NCBI RefSeq assembly: GCF_037975245.1
Contig: NC_092577.1
Location: 25,853,398-25,917,397, forward strand
Reading direction: 5' to 3'
DNA: 64,000 nucleotides
DNA from: Apostichopus japonicus
Lineage: Eukaryota; Echinodermata; Holothuroidea; Aspidochirotida; Stichopodidae
Part shown: in pieces, positions 28,977-44,200 of the stretch
How the letters are laid out: every line of letters starts with the position of its first letter
How positions within the stretch are numbered: position 1 is the stretch's first letter
Notes under the pieces: model-generated
Told to the model about the DNA's origin: nothing
Seen by the model: the letters and a program-made list of their open reading frames with translations, nothing else
Database searches by the model: none
Program-made: the position numbers and the translations under genes

Positions 28977-30359
28977 GTAACGCACATTCGATTTATCGGT
29001 AACGCACATTAGATTTAACGTTATCGCACATTCGAATTATCGGTATCGCACATTCCATTTATCGGTACCGCAATATCGATTAATCGGTATCGCACATTCG
29101 ATTTATCGGCACTGCACATTAGATTTATCGTTACCGCACATTCGATTTATCGGTATCGCACATTCCATTTATCGGTACCGCAATATCGATTAATCGGTAT
29201 CGCACATTCGATTTATCGGCACTGCACATTAGACTTATCGGTACCGCAATATCGATTTATCGTTTTCACACATTCGATTTATCGTTATCGCACATTCGAT
29301 TTATCGGTACCGCACATTCCATTTATCGGTACCGCAATATCGATTAATCGGTATCGCACATTCGCTTTATCGGTACCGCACATTCAATTTATCGGTGTCG
29401 CACAATCGATTTATCGGTACCGCACATTCGATTAATCGTTATCGCACGTTCGATTTATCGTTATCGCACATTCGATTTATCGGTACCGCAATATCGATTT
29501 ATCGGTACCACACAATCGATTTATCGGTACCGCACATTCGATTTATCGGTATCGCGCATTCGATTTATCGGTAGCAATATCGATTAATCGGTATCGCACA
29601 ATCGATTTATCGGTTTCGCGCATTCGATTTATCGGTACCGCACAATCGATTTATCGGTACCGCACAATCGATTTATCGGTACCGCACATTCGATTTATCG
29701 GTATCGCACGTTCGATTTATCGTTTTCACTCGTTTGATTTATCGGTACCGCACATTCGATTTAGCGGTACCGCACATACGATTTATCAGTACCGCACATT
29801 CGACTTATCGGTATCGTAAATTTAATTTATCAGTATCGCGCATTCGATTTATCGGTATCGCACCTTCGATTTATCGGTCCCGCACAATCGATTTATAGGT
29901 ATCGCAATATCGATTAATCGGTCTCGCACATTCGATTTATCGGTAACAATATCGATTAATCGGTATCGCACATTCCATTTATCGGTATCGCACATTCGAA
30001 TTTTTCGGTATCGCGCATTCGATTTATCGGTACCGCACAATCGATTTATCGGTATCGCACATTCCATTTATCGGTAACGCAATATCTATTAATCGGTACC
30101 GCACATTCGATTTACCGGTATCGCACATTCGATTGATCACTACCGCAATATCGATTTATCGGTATCGCACATTCGATTTACCGGTATCGCACTTTCGATT
30201 TATCGGTACCGCACAATCGATTTATCGGTACCGCAATATCGATTTATCGGTACCGCACATTCGATTTATCGGTACCGCAATATCGAATAATCGGTATCGC
30301 ACATTCGATTGATCGGTCCCGCAATATCGATTTATAGGTATCGCAATATCGATTAATCG
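28977..30359. repeat. 1383-bp tandem unit, copy 1 (in S1)
   Basis: GTAACGCACATTCG followed by the CATTAGATTTAACG variant at 28977 recurs at 30360. Two 20-bp monomers (near 29571, 29943) and one 23-bp monomer (29995) give 63 x 22 - 4 + 1 = 1383. The S2 equivalents are 38107-39489 and 39490-40760. Confidence 0.92.
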
Positions 30360-31742
30360 GTAACGCACATTCGATTTATCGGTAACGCACATTAGATTTA
30401 ACGTTATCGCACATTCGAATTATCGGTATCGCACATTCCATTTATCGGTACCGCAATATCGATTAATCGGTATCGCACATTCGATTTATCGGCACTGCAC
30501 ATTAGATTTATCGTTACCGCACATTCGATTTATCGGTATCGCACATTCCATTTATCGGTACCGCAATATCGATTAATCGGTATCGCACATTCGATTTATC
30601 GGCACTGCACATTAGACTTATCGGTACCGCAATATCGATTTATCGTTTTCACACATTCGATTTATCGTTATCGCACATTCGATTTATCGGTACCGCACAT
30701 TCCATTTATCGGTACCGCAATATCGATTAATCGGTATCGCACATTCGCTTTATCGGTACCGCACATTCAATTTATCGGTGTCGCACAATCGATTTATCGG
30801 TACCGCACATTCGATTAATCGTTATCGCACGTTCGATTTATCGTTATCGCACATTCGATTTATCGGTACCGCAATATCGATTTATCGGTACCACACAATC
30901 GATTTATCGGTACCGCACATTCGATTTATCGGTATCGCGCATTCGATTTATCGGTAGCAATATCGATTAATCGGTATCGCACAATCGATTTATCGGTTTC
31001 GCGCATTCGATTTATCGGTACCGCACAATCGATTTATCGGTACCGCACAATCGATTTATCGGTACCGGACATTCGATTTATCGGTATCGCACGTTCGATT
31101 TATCGTTTTCACTCGTTTGATTTATCGGTACCGCACATTCGATTTAGCGGTACCGCACATACGATTTATCAGTACCGCACATTCGACTTATCGGTATCGT
31201 AAATTTAATTTATCAGTATCGCGCATTCGATTTATCGGTATCGCACCTTCGATTTATCGGTCCCGCACAATCGATTTATAGGTATCGCAATATCGATTAA
31301 TCGGTCTCGCACATTCGATTTATCGGTAACAATATCGATTAATCGGTATCGCACATTCCATTTATCGGTATCGCACATTCGAATTTTTCGGTATCGCGCA
31401 TTCGATTTATCGGTACCGCACAATCGATTTATCGGTATCGCACATTCCATTTATCGGTAACGCAATATCTATTAATCGGTACCGCACATTCGATTTACCG
31501 GTATCGCACATTCGATTGATCACTACCGCAATATCGATTTATCGGTATCGCACATTCGATTTACCGGTATCGCACTTTCGATTTATCGGTACCGCACAAT
31601 CGATTTATCGGTACCGCAATATCGATTTATCGGTACCGCACATTCGATTTATCGGTACCGCAATATCGAATAATCGGTATCGCACATTCGATTGATCGGT
31701 CCCGCAATATCGATTTATAGGTATCGCAATATCGATTAATCG
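30360..31742. repeat. 1383-bp tandem unit, copy 2 (in S1)
   Basis: Second copy of 28977-30359. One visible private change is ACCGGACATT near 31066 for ACCGCACATT; the same change is present at 40196 in S2, so it arose before S1 and S2 separated. Confidence 0.92.
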
Positions 31743-33028
31743 GTCTCGCACATTCGACTTATCGGTAGCAATATCGATTAATCGGTATCGCACTTTCCAT
31801 TTATCGGTATCGCACATTCGATTTACCGGTATCGCACATACGATTTATCGGTACCGCACATACGATTTATCGGTACCGCACATTTGATTTATCGTTATCG
31901 CACATTCGATTTATCGGTACCGCAATATCGATTTATCGGTCCCGCACAATCGATTTATCGGTACCGCAATATCGATTTATCGGTACCGCACATTCGATTT
32001 ATCGGTACCGCAATATCGATTTATCGGTACCACACAATCGATTTATCGGTACCGCACATTCGATTTATCGGTATCGCGCATTCGATTTATCGGTACGGCA
32101 CAATCGATTTATCGGTACGGCACAATCGATTTATCGGTACCGCACATTCGATTTATCGGTATCGCGCATTCGATTTATCGGTACCGCACATTCGATTTAT
32201 CGGTATCGCACGTTCGATTTATCGTTTTCCCTCGTTTGATTTATCGGTACCGCACATTCGATTTACCGGTACCGCACATACGATTTATCAGTACCGCACA
32301 TTCGACTTATCGGTATCGTAAATTTAATTTATCGGTATCGCGCATTCGATTTATCGGTATCGCACAATCGATTTATCGGTCCCGCACAATCGATTTATAG
32401 GTATCGCAATATCGATTAATCGGTCTCGCACATTCGATTTATCGGTAACAATATCGATTAATCGGTATCGCACATTCCATTTATCGGTATCGCACATTCG
32501 ATTTTTTCGGTATCGCGCATTCGATTTATCGGTACCGCACAATCGATTTATCGGTATCGCACATTCGATTTATCGGTAACGCAATATCTATTAATCGGTA
32601 CCGCACATTCGATTTACCGGTATCGCAATATCGATTTATCGGTCCCGCACAATCGATTTATCGGTACCGCAATATCGATTTATCGGTTCCGCAATATCGA
32701 TTTATCGGTACCGCACATTCGATTTATCGGTACCGCAATATCGATTTATCGGTATCGCACATTCGATTTACCGGTATCGCACATTCGATTTATTGGCACC
32801 GCACATTCGATTTATCGGTACCGCAATATCGATTTATCGGTATCGCACATTCGATTTATCGGTACCGCACATTCGATTTATCGGTACCGCAATGTCGATT
32901 TATCGGTATCGCACATTCGATTTATCGTTACCGCACATTCGATTTATCGGTATCGTAAATTCGATTTATCGTTATCGCACGTTCGATTTATCGGTTCAGC
33001 ACATTCGATTTATCGGTACCGCAATATC
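30813..33028. repeat. 2216-bp tandem unit, copy 1 (in S1)
   Basis: GATTAATCGTTATCGCACG at 30813 recurs at 33029, and the offset of 2216 holds to about 34855. Four 20-bp monomers (near 30956, 31326, 31766, 32446) and two 23-bp monomers (31378, 32497) give 101 x 22 - 8 + 2 = 2216. It overlaps the second 1383-bp unit, so the two duplications happened in succession on the same stretch. Confidence 0.92.
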
Positions 33029-34855
33029 GATTAATCGTTATCGCACGTTCGATTTATCGTTATCGCACATTCGATTTATCGGTACCGCAATATCGATTTA
33101 TCGGTACCACACAATCGATTTATCGGTACCGCACATTCGATTTATCGGTATCGCGCATTCGATTTATCGGTAGCAATATCGATTAATCGGTATCGCACAA
33201 TCGATTTATCGGTTTCGCGCATTCGATTTATCGGTACCGCACAATCGATTTATCGGTACCGCACAATCGATTTATCGGTACCGCACATTCGATTTATCGG
33301 TATCGCACGTTCGATTTATCGTTTTCACTCGTTTGATTTATCGGTACCGCACATTCGATTTAGCGGTACCGCACATACGATTTATCAGTACCGCACATTC
33401 GACTTATCGGTATCGTAAATTTAATTTATCAGTATCGCGCATTCGATTTATCGGTATCGCACCTTCGATTTATCGGTCCCGCACAATCGATTTATAGGTA
33501 TCGCAATATCGATTAATCGGTCTCGCACATTCGATTTATCGGTAACAATATCGATTAATCGGTATCGCACATTCCATTTATCGGTATCGCACATTCGAAT
33601 TTTTCGGTATCGCGCATTCGATTTATCGGTACCGCACAATCGATTTATCGGTATCGCACATTCCATTTATCGGTAACGCAATATCTATTAATCGGTACCG
33701 CACATTCGATTTACCGGTATCGCACATTCGATTGATCACTACCGCAATATCGATTTATCGGTATCACACATTCGATTTACCGGTATCGCACTTTCGATTT
33801 ATCGGTACCGCACAATCGATTTATCGGTACCGCAATATCGATTTATCGGTACCGCACATTCGATTTATCGGTACCGCAATATCGAATAATCGGTATCGCA
33901 CATTCGATTGATCGGTCCCGCAATATCGATTTATAGGTATCGCAATATCGATTAATCGGTCTCGCACATTCGACTTATCGGTAGCAATATCGATTAATCG
34001 GTATCGCACTTTCCATTTATCGGTATCGCACATTCGATTTACCGGTATCGCACATACGATTTATCGGTACCGCACATACGATTTATCGGTACCGCACATT
34101 TGATTTATCGTTATCGCACATTCTATTTATCGGTACCGCAATATCGATTTATCGGTCCCGCACAATCGATTTATCGGTACCGCAATATCGATTTATCGGT
34201 ACCGCACATTCGATTTATCGGTACCGCAATATCGATTTATCGGTACCACACAATCGATTTATCGGTACCGCACATTCGATTTATCGGTATCGCGCATTCG
34301 ATTTATCGGTACGGCACAATCGATTTATCGGTACGGCACAATCGATTTATCGGTACCGCACATTCGATTTATCGGTATCGCGCATTCGATTTATCGGTAC
34401 CGCACATTCGATTTATCGGTATCGCACGTTCGATTTATCGTTTTCCCTCGTTTGATTTATCGGTACCGCACATTCGATTTACCGGTACCGCACATACGAT
34501 TTATCAGTACCGCACATTCGACTTATCGGTATCGTAAATTTAATTTATCGGTATCGCGCATTCGATTTATCGGTATCGCACAATCGATTTATCGGTCCCG
34601 CACAATCGATTTATAGGTATCGCAATATCGATTAATCGGTCTCGCACATTCGATTTATCGGTAACAATATCGATTAATCGGTATCGCACATTCCATTTAT
34701 CGGTATCGCACATTCGATTTTTTCGGTATCGCGCATTCGATTTATCGGTACCGCACAATCGATTTATCGGTATCGCACATTCCATTTATCGGTAACGCAA
34801 TATCTATTAATCGGTACCGCACATTCGATTTACCGGTATCGCAATATCGATTTAT
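33029..34855. repeat. 2216-bp tandem unit, partial copy 2 (in S1)
   Basis: Follows copy 1 at 2216 bp until about 34855, where TACCGCACATT replaces TCCCGCACAAT. It carries a TATCACACATT change near 33764 that copy 1 lacks and that recurs at 42149, 49830, 52376 and 57752, marking this lineage of copies. Confidence 0.9.
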
Positions 34856-37800
34856 CGGTACCGCACATTCGATTTATCGGTACCGCAATATCGATTTATC
34901 GGTATCGCACATTCGATTTACTGGTATCGCACATTCGATTTATCGGCACCGCACATTCGATTTATCGGTACCGCACATTCGATTTATCGGTATCGTAAAT
35001 TCGATTTATCGTTATCGCACGTTAGATTTATCGGTTCAGCACATTCGATTTATCGGTACCGCAATATCGATTAATCGGTCTCGCACATTCGATTTATCGG
35101 TAGCAATATCGATTAATTGGTATCGCACATTCGATTTATCGGTATCGTACATTCGATTTATCGGCACTGCATATTAGATTTATCGGCACGGCACATTCGA
35201 TTTATCGGTACCGCACATTCAATTTATCGGTATCGCACAATCGATTTATCGGTACCGCACATTCGACTTATCGGTATCGTAAATTTAATTTATCGGTATC
35301 GCGCATTCGATTAAACGGTATCGCGCATTCGATTTATCGGTAACGCACTTTCGATTAATCGGTACCGCACATTCGATTTATCGGTACCGCACATTCTATT
35401 TATCGGTATCGCACAATCGATTAATCGGTCTCGCACATTCGATTTATCGGTAGCGCACAATCGATTTATCGGTATCGCACATTCCATTTATCGGTAACGC
35501 AATATCTATTAATCGGTCTCGCACATTCGATTTACCGGTACCGCACATTCTATTTATCGGTATCGCACAATCGATTAATCGGTCTCGCACATTCGATTTA
35601 TCGGTATCGCGCATTCGATTTATCGGTATCGCACATTCCATTTATCGGTAACGCAATATCTATTAATCGGTATCGCACATTCGATTTACCGGTATCGCAC
35701 ATACGATATATCTGCACCGCAATATCAATTTATGGGTAACGCACATTCGATTTATCGGTAACGCACATTAGATTTAACGTTATCGCACATTCGATTTATC
35801 GGTATCGCACATTCCATTTATCGGTACCGCAATATCGATTAATCGGTATCGCACATTCGATTTATCGGCACTGCACATTAGATTTATCGTTACCGCACAT
35901 TCGATTTATCGGTATCGCACATTCCATTTATCGGTACCGCAATATCGATTAATCGGTATCGCACATTCGATTTATCGGCACTGCACATTAGACTTATCGG
36001 TACCGCAATATCGATTTATCGTTTTCACACATTCGATTTATAGGTATCGCAATATCGATTAATCGGTCTCGCACATTCGATTTATCGGTAACAATATCGA
36101 TTAATCGGTATCGCACATTCCATTTATCGGTATCGCACATTCGAATTTTTCGGTATCGCGCATTCGATTTATCGGTACCGCACAATCGATTTATCGGTAT
36201 CGCACATTCCATTTATCGGTAACGCAATATCTATTAATCGGTACCGCACATTCGATTTACCGGTATCGCACATTCGATTTATCGGTACCGCAATATCGAT
36301 TTATCGGTAACGCACATTCGATTAAACGGTATCGCACATACGATTTATCGATAGCGCACAATCGATTTATCGGTAACAATATCGATTAATCGGTATCGCA
36401 CATTCCATTTATCGGTATCGCACATTCGATTTTTTCGGTATCGCGCATTCGATTTATCGGTACCGCACAATCGATTTATCGGTAAGGCACATTCCATTTA
36501 TCGGTAACGCAATATCTATTAATCGGTACCGCACATTCGATTTACCGGTATCGCACTTTCGATTTATCGGTCCCGCACAATCGATTTATCGGTACCGCAA
36601 TATCGATTTATCGGTACCGCAATATCGATTGATCCGTACCGCACATTCGATTTATCGGTACCGCAATATCGATTTATCGGTATCGTAAATTCGATTTATC
36701 GTTATCGCACGTTCGATTTATCAGTTCAGCACATTCGATTTATCGGTAACGCAATATCGATTAATCGGTCTCGCACATTCGATTTATCGGTAGCGCACAT
36801 TCGATTTATCGGTATCGCACATTCCATTTATCGGTACCGCAATATCGATTAATCGGTATCGCACATTCGATTTATCGGTACCGCACATTCAATTTATCGG
36901 TGTCGCACAATCGATTTATCGGTACCGCACATTCGATTAATCGTTATCGCACGTTCGATTTATCGTTATCGCACATTCGATTTATCGGTACCGCAATATC
37001 GATTTATCGGTACCACACAATCGACTTATTGGTATCGTAAATTTAATTTATCGGTATCGCGCATTCGATTTATCGGTATCGCACCTTCGATTTATCGGTC
37101 CCGCACAATCGATTTATAGGTATCGCAATATCGATTAATCGGTCTCGCACATTCGATTTATCGGTAACAATATCGATTAATCGGTATCGCACATTCCATT
37201 TATCGGTATCGCACATTCGATTTTTTCGGTATCGCGCATTCGATTTATCGGTACCGCACAATCGATTTATCGGTATCGCACATTCCATTTATCGGTAACG
37301 CAATATCTATTAATCGGTACCGCACATTCGATTTACCGGTATCGCAATATCGATTTATCGGTCCCGCACAATCGATTTATCGGTACCGCAATATCGATTT
37401 ATCGGTACCGCAATATCGATTGATCGGTACCGCACATTCGATTTATCGGTACCGCAATATCGATTTATCGGTATCGCACATTCGATTTACCGGTATCGCA
37501 CATTCGATTTATCGGCACCGCACATTCGATTTATCGGTACCGCAATATCGATTTATCGGTATCGCACATTCGATTTATCGTTACCGCACATTCGATTTAT
37601 CGGTATCGTAAATTCGATTGATCGGTATCGCGAATTCGATTTATCGGTACCGCACATTCGATTTATCGGTACCGCAATATCGATTTTTCGGTATCGCACA
37701 TTCGATTTACCGGTAACGCACATTCGATTTATCGGCACCGCACATTCGATTGATCACTACCGCAATATCGATTTATCGGTATCGCACATTCGATTTACCG

Positions 37801-40740
37801 GTATCGCACTTTCGATTTATCGGTACCGCACAATCGATTTATCGGTACCGCAATATCGATTTATCGGTACCGCACATTCGATTTATCGGTACCGCAATAT
37901 CGAATAATCGGTATCGCACATTCGATTGATCGGTCCCGCAATATCGATTTATAGGTATCGCAATATCGATTAATCGGTCTCGCACATTCGACTTATCGGT
38001 AGCAATATCGATTAATCGGTATCGCACTTTCCATTTATCGGTATCGCACATTCGATTTACCGGTATCGCACATACGATATATCTGCACCGCAATATCAAT
38101 TTATGGGTAACGCACATTCGATTTATCGGTAACGCACATTAGATTTAACGTTATCGCACATTCGAATTATCGGTATCGCACATTCCATTTATCGGTACCG
38201 CAATATCGATTAATCGGTATCGCACATTCGATTTATCGGCACTGCACATTAGATTTATCGTTACCGCACATTCGATTTATCGGTATCGCACATTCCATTT
38301 ATCGGTACCGCAATATCGATTAATCGGTATCGCACATTCGATTTATCGGCACTGCACATTAGACTTATCGGTACCGCAATATCGATTTATCGTTTTCACA
38401 CATTCGATTTATCGTTATCGCACATTCGATTTATCGGTACCGCACATTCCATTTATCGGTACCGCAATATCGATTAATCGGTATCGCACATTCGCTTTAT
38501 CGGTACCGCACATTCAATTTATCGGTGTCGCACAATCGATTTATCGGTACCGCACATTCGATTAATCGTTATCGCACGTTCGATTTATCGTTATCGCACA
38601 TTCGATTTATCGGTACCGCAATATCGATTTATCGGTACCACACAATCGATTTATCGGTACCGCACATTCGATTTATCGGTATCGCGCATTCGATTTATCG
38701 GTAGCAATATCGATTAATCGGTATCGCACAATCGATTTATCGGTTTCGCGCATTCGATTTATCGGTACCGCACAATCGATTTATCGGTACCGCACAATCG
38801 ATTTATCGGTACCGCACATTCGATTTATCGGTATCGCACGTTCGATTTATCGTTTTCACTCGTTTGATTTATCGGTACCGCACATTCGATTTAGCGGTAC
38901 CGCACATACGATTTATCAGTACCGCACATTCGACTTATCGGTATCGTAAATTTAATTTATCAGTATCGCGCATTCGATTTATCGGTATCGCACCTTCGAT
39001 TTATCGGTCCCGCACAATCGATTTATAGGTATCGCAATATCGATTAATCGGTCTCGCACATTCGATTTATCGGTAACAATATCGATTAATCGGTATCGCA
39101 CATTCCATTTATCGGTATCGCACATTCGAATTTTTCGGTATCGCGCATTCGATTTATCGGTACCGCACAATCGATTTATCGGTATCGCACATTCCATTTA
39201 TCGGTAACGCAATATCTATTAATCGGTACCGCACATTCGATTTACCGGTATCGCACATTCGATTGATCACTACCGCAATATCGATTTATCGGTATCGCAC
39301 ATTCGATTTACCGGTATCGCACTTTCGATTTATCGGTACCGCACAATCGATTTATCGGTACCGCAATATCGATTTATCGGTACCGCACATTCGATTTATC
39401 GGTACCGCAATATCGAATAATCGGTATCGCACATTCGATTGATCGGTCCCGCAATATCGATTTATAGGTATCGCAATATCGATTAATCGGTAACGCACAT
39501 TCGATTTATCGGTAACGCACATTAGATTTAACGTTATCGCACATTCGAATTATCGGTATCGCACATTCCATTTATCGGTACCGCAATATCTATTAATCGG
39601 TATCGCACATTCGATTTATCGGCACTGCACATTAGATTTATCGTTACCGCACATTCGATTTATCGGTATCGCACATTCCATTTATCGGTACCGCAATATC
39701 GATTAATCGGTATCGCACATTCGATTTATCGGCACTGCACATTAGACTTATCGGTACCGCAATATCGATTTATCGTTTTCACACATTCGATTTATCGTTA
39801 TCGCACATTCGATTTATCGGTACCGCACATTCCATTTATCGGTACCGCAATATCGATTAATCGGTATCGCACATTCGCTTTATCGGTACCGCACATTCAA
39901 TTTATCGGTGTCGCACAATCGATTTATCGGTACCGCACATTCGATTAATCGTTATCGCACGTTCGATTTATCGTTATCGCACATTCGATTTATCGGTACC
40001 GCAATATCGATTTATCGGTACCACACAATCGATTTATCGGTACCGCACATTCGATTTATCGGTATCGCGCATTCGATTTATCGGTAGCAATATCGATTAA
40101 TCGGTATCGCACAATCGATTTATCGGTTTCGCGCATTCGATTTATCGGTACCGCACAATCGATTTATCGGTACCGCACAATCGATTTATCGGTACCGGAC
40201 ATTCGATTTATCGGTATCGCACGTTCGATTTATCGTTTTCACTCGTTTGATTTATCGGTACCGCACATTCGATTTAGCGGTACCGCACATACGATTTATC
40301 AGTACCGCACATTCGACTTATCGGTATCGTAAATTTAATTTATCAGTATCGCGCATTCGATTTATCGGTATCGCACCTTCGATTTATCGGTCCCGCACAA
40401 TTGATTTATAGGTATCGCAATATCGATTAATCGGTCTCGCACATTCGATTTATCGGTAACAATATCGATTAATCGGTATCGCACATTCCATTTATCGGTA
40501 TCGCACATTCGAATTTTTCGGTATCGCGCATTCGATTTATCGGTACCGCACAATCGATTTATCGGTATCGCACATTCCATTTATCGGTAACGCAATATCT
40601 ATTAATCGGTACCGCACATTCGATTTACCGGTATCGCACATTCGATTGATCACTACCGCAATATCGATTTATCGGTATCGCACATTCGATTTACCGGTAT
40701 CGCACTTTCGATTTATCGGTACCGCACAATCGATTTATCG

Positions 40741-41048
40741 GTACCGCAATATCGATTTATCGGTTCCGCAATATCGATTTATCGGTACCGCACATTCGAT
40801 TTATCGGTACCGCAATATCGATTTATCGGTATCGCACATTCGATTTACCGGTATCGCACATTCGATTTATTGGCACCGCACATTCGATTTATCGGTACCG
40901 CAATATCGATTTATCGGTATCGCACATTCGATTTATCGGTACCGCACATTCGATTTATCGGTAACGCAATATCTATTAATCGGTACCGCACATTCGATTT
41001 ACCGGTATCGCAATATCGATTTATCGGTCCCGCACAATCGATTTATCG
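40741..41048. repeat. 308-bp tandem unit, copy 1 (S2 rearrangement site)
   Basis: The CGGTTCCGCAATAT variant at 40761 recurs at 41069, exactly 14 monomers later. The site is where S2 departs from S1. The sequence 40958-41048 corresponds to 32573-32684 in S1, so a deletion and a short duplication coincide here. Confidence 0.88.
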
Positions 41049-41266
41049 GTACCGCAATATCGATTTATCGGTTCCGCAATATCGATTTATCGGTACCGCA
41101 CATTCGATTTATCGGTACCGCAATATCGATTTATCGGTATCGCACATTCGATTTACCGGTATCGCACATTCGATTTATTGGCACCGCACATTCGATTTAT
41201 CGGTACCGCAATATCGATTTATCGGTATCGCACATTCGATTTATCGGTACCGCACATTCGAATAAT
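41049..41266. repeat. 308-bp tandem unit, partial copy 2
   Basis: Matches 40741-40958. It ends near 41259 at a CGAATAATCGG variant, where copy 1 has CGATTTATCGG and then a GTAACGC monomer. Confidence 0.87.
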
Positions 41267-44200
41267 CGGTACCGCAATGTCGATTTATCGGTATCGCACA
41301 TTCGATTTATCGTTACCGCACATTCGATTTATCGGTATCGTAAATTCGATTTATCGTTATCGCACGTTCGATTTATCGGTTCAGCACATTCGATTTATCG
41401 GTACCGCAATATCGATTAATCGTTATCGCACGTTCGATTTATCGTTATCGCACATTCGATTTATCGGTACCGCAATATCGATTTATCGGTACCACACAAT
41501 CGATTTATCGGTACCGCACATTCGATTTATCGGTATCGCGCATTCGATTTATCGGTAGCAATATCGATTAATCGGTATCGCACAATCGATTTATCGGTTT
41601 CGCGCATTCGATTTATCGGTACCGCACAATCGATTTATCGGTACCGCACAATCGATTTATCGGTACCGCACATTCGATTTATCGGTATCGAACGTTCGAT
41701 TTATCGTTTTCACTCGTTTGATTTATCGGTACCGCACATTCGATTTAGCGGTACCGCACATACGATTTATCAGTACCGCACATTCGACTTATCGGTATCG
41801 TAAATTTAATTTATCAGTATCGCGCATTCGATTTATCGGTATCGCACCTTCGATTTATCGGTCCCGCACAATCGATTTATAGGTATCGCAATATCGATTA
41901 ATCGGTCTCGCACATTCGATTTATCGGTAACAATATCGATTAATCGGTATCGCACATTCCATTTATCGGTATCGCACATTCGAATTTTTCGGTATCGCGC
42001 ATTCGATTTATCGGTACCGCACAATCGATTTATCGGTATCGCACATTCCATTTATCGGTAACGCAATATCTATTAATCGGTACCGCACATTCGATTTACC
42101 GGTATCGCACATTCGATTGATCACTACCGCAATATCGATTTATCGGTATCACACATTCGATTTACCGGTATCGCACTTTCGATTTATCGGTACCGCACAA
42201 TCGATTTATCGGTACCGCAATATCGATTTATCGGTACCGCACATTCGATTTATCGGTACCGCAATATCGAATAATCGGTATCGCACATTCGATTGATCGG
42301 TCCCGCAATATCGATTTATAGGTATCGCAATATCGATTAATCGGTCTCGCACATTCGACTTATCGGTAGCAATATCGATTAATCGGTATCGCACTTTCCA
42401 TTTATCGGTATCGCACATTCGATTTACCGGTATCGCACATACGATTTATCGGTACCGCACATACGATTTATCGGTACCGCACATTTGATTTATCGTTATC
42501 GCACATTCTATTTATCGGTACCGCAATATCGATTTATCGGTCCCGCACAATCGATTTATCGGTACCGCAATATCGATTTATCGGTACCGCACATTCGATT
42601 TATCGGTACCGCAATATCGATTTATCGGTACCACACAATCGATTTATCGGTACCGCACATTCGATTTATCGGTATCGCGCATTCGATTTATCGGTACGGC
42701 ACAATCGATTTATCGGTACGGCACAATCGATTTATCGGTACCGCACATTCGATTTATCGGTATCGCGCATTCGATTTATCGGTACCGCACATTCGATTTA
42801 TCGGTATCGCACGTTCGATTTATCGTTTTCCCTCGTTTGATTTATCGGTACCGCACATTCGATTTACCGGTACCGCACATACGATTTATCAGTACCGCAC
42901 ATTCGACTTATCGGTATCGTAAATTTAATTTATCGGTATCGCGCATTCGATTTATCGGTATCGCACAATCGATTTATCGGTCCCGCACAATCGATTTATA
43001 GGTATCGCAATATCGATTAATCGGTCTCGCACATTCGATTTATCGGTAACAATATCGATTAATCGGTATCGCACATTCCATTTATCGGTATCGCACATTC
43101 GATTTTTTCGGTATCGCGCATTCGATTTATCGGTACCGCACAATCGATTTATCGGTATCGCACATTCCATTTATCGGTAACGCAATATCTATTAATCGGT
43201 ACCGCACATTCGATTTACCGGTATCGCAATATCGATTTATCGGTACCGCACATTCGATTTATCGGTACCGCAATATCGATTTATCGGTATCGCACATTCG
43301 ATTTACTGGTATCGCACATTCGATTTATCGGCACCGCACATTCGATTTATCGGTACCGCACATTCGATTTATCGGTATCGTAAATTCGATTTATCGTTAT
43401 CGCACGTTAGATTTATCGGTTCAGCACATTCGATTTATCGGTACCGCAATATCGATTAATCGGTCTCGCACATTCGATTTATCGGTAGCAATATCGATTA
43501 ATTGGTATCGCACATTCGATTTATCGGTATCGTACATTCGATTTATCGGCACTGCATATTAGATTTATCGGCACGGCACATTCGATTTATCGGTACCGCA
43601 CATTCAATTTATCGGTATCGCACAATCGATTTATCGGTACCGCACATTCGACTTATCGGTATCGTAAATTTAATTTATCGGTATCGCGCATTCGATTAAA
43701 CGGTATCGCGCATTCGATTTATCGGTAACGCACTTTCGATTAATCGGTACCGCACATTCGATTTATCGGTACCGCACATTCTATTTATCGGTATCGCACA
43801 ATCGATTAATCGGTCTCGCACATTCGATTTATCGGTAGCGCACAATCGATTTATCGGTATCGCACATTCCATTTATCGGTAACGCAATATCTATTAATCG
43901 GTCTCGCACATTCGATTTACCGGTACCGCACATTCTATTTATCGGTATCGCACAATCGATTAATCGGTCTCGCACATTCGATTTATCGGTATCGCGCATT
44001 CGATTTATCGGTATCGCACATTCCATTTATCGGTAACGCAATATCTATTAATCGGTATCGCACATTCGATTTACCGGTATCGCACATACGATATATCTGC
44101 ACCGCAATATCAATTTATGGGTAACGCACATTCGATTTATCGGTAACGCACATTAGATTTAACGTTATCGCACATTCGATTTATCGGTATCGCACATTCC

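Larger units (their letters stand above)
27232..36360. repeat. Core super-repeat S1 (9130 bp)
   Basis: First of the 8-9-kb super-repeats. Its start, from GGTAACAATAT through the GGTAAGGCAC variant at 27351, recurs at 36361 and 44746. The offset to S2 is exactly 9130 from 27232 to about 31640. By hand count it has 15 monomers of 20 bp and 8 of 23 bp, and 416 x 22 - 30 + 8 = 9130, so the length is fully explained. Inside it are a 1383-bp tandem pair (28977-31742) and a 2216-bp tandem pair (30813-34855). Differences from S2 are sporadic single bases, for example CGATTTATCG at 28551 against CGATTTTTCG at 37681. Inference: recent segmental amplification within the array. Confidence 0.92.
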
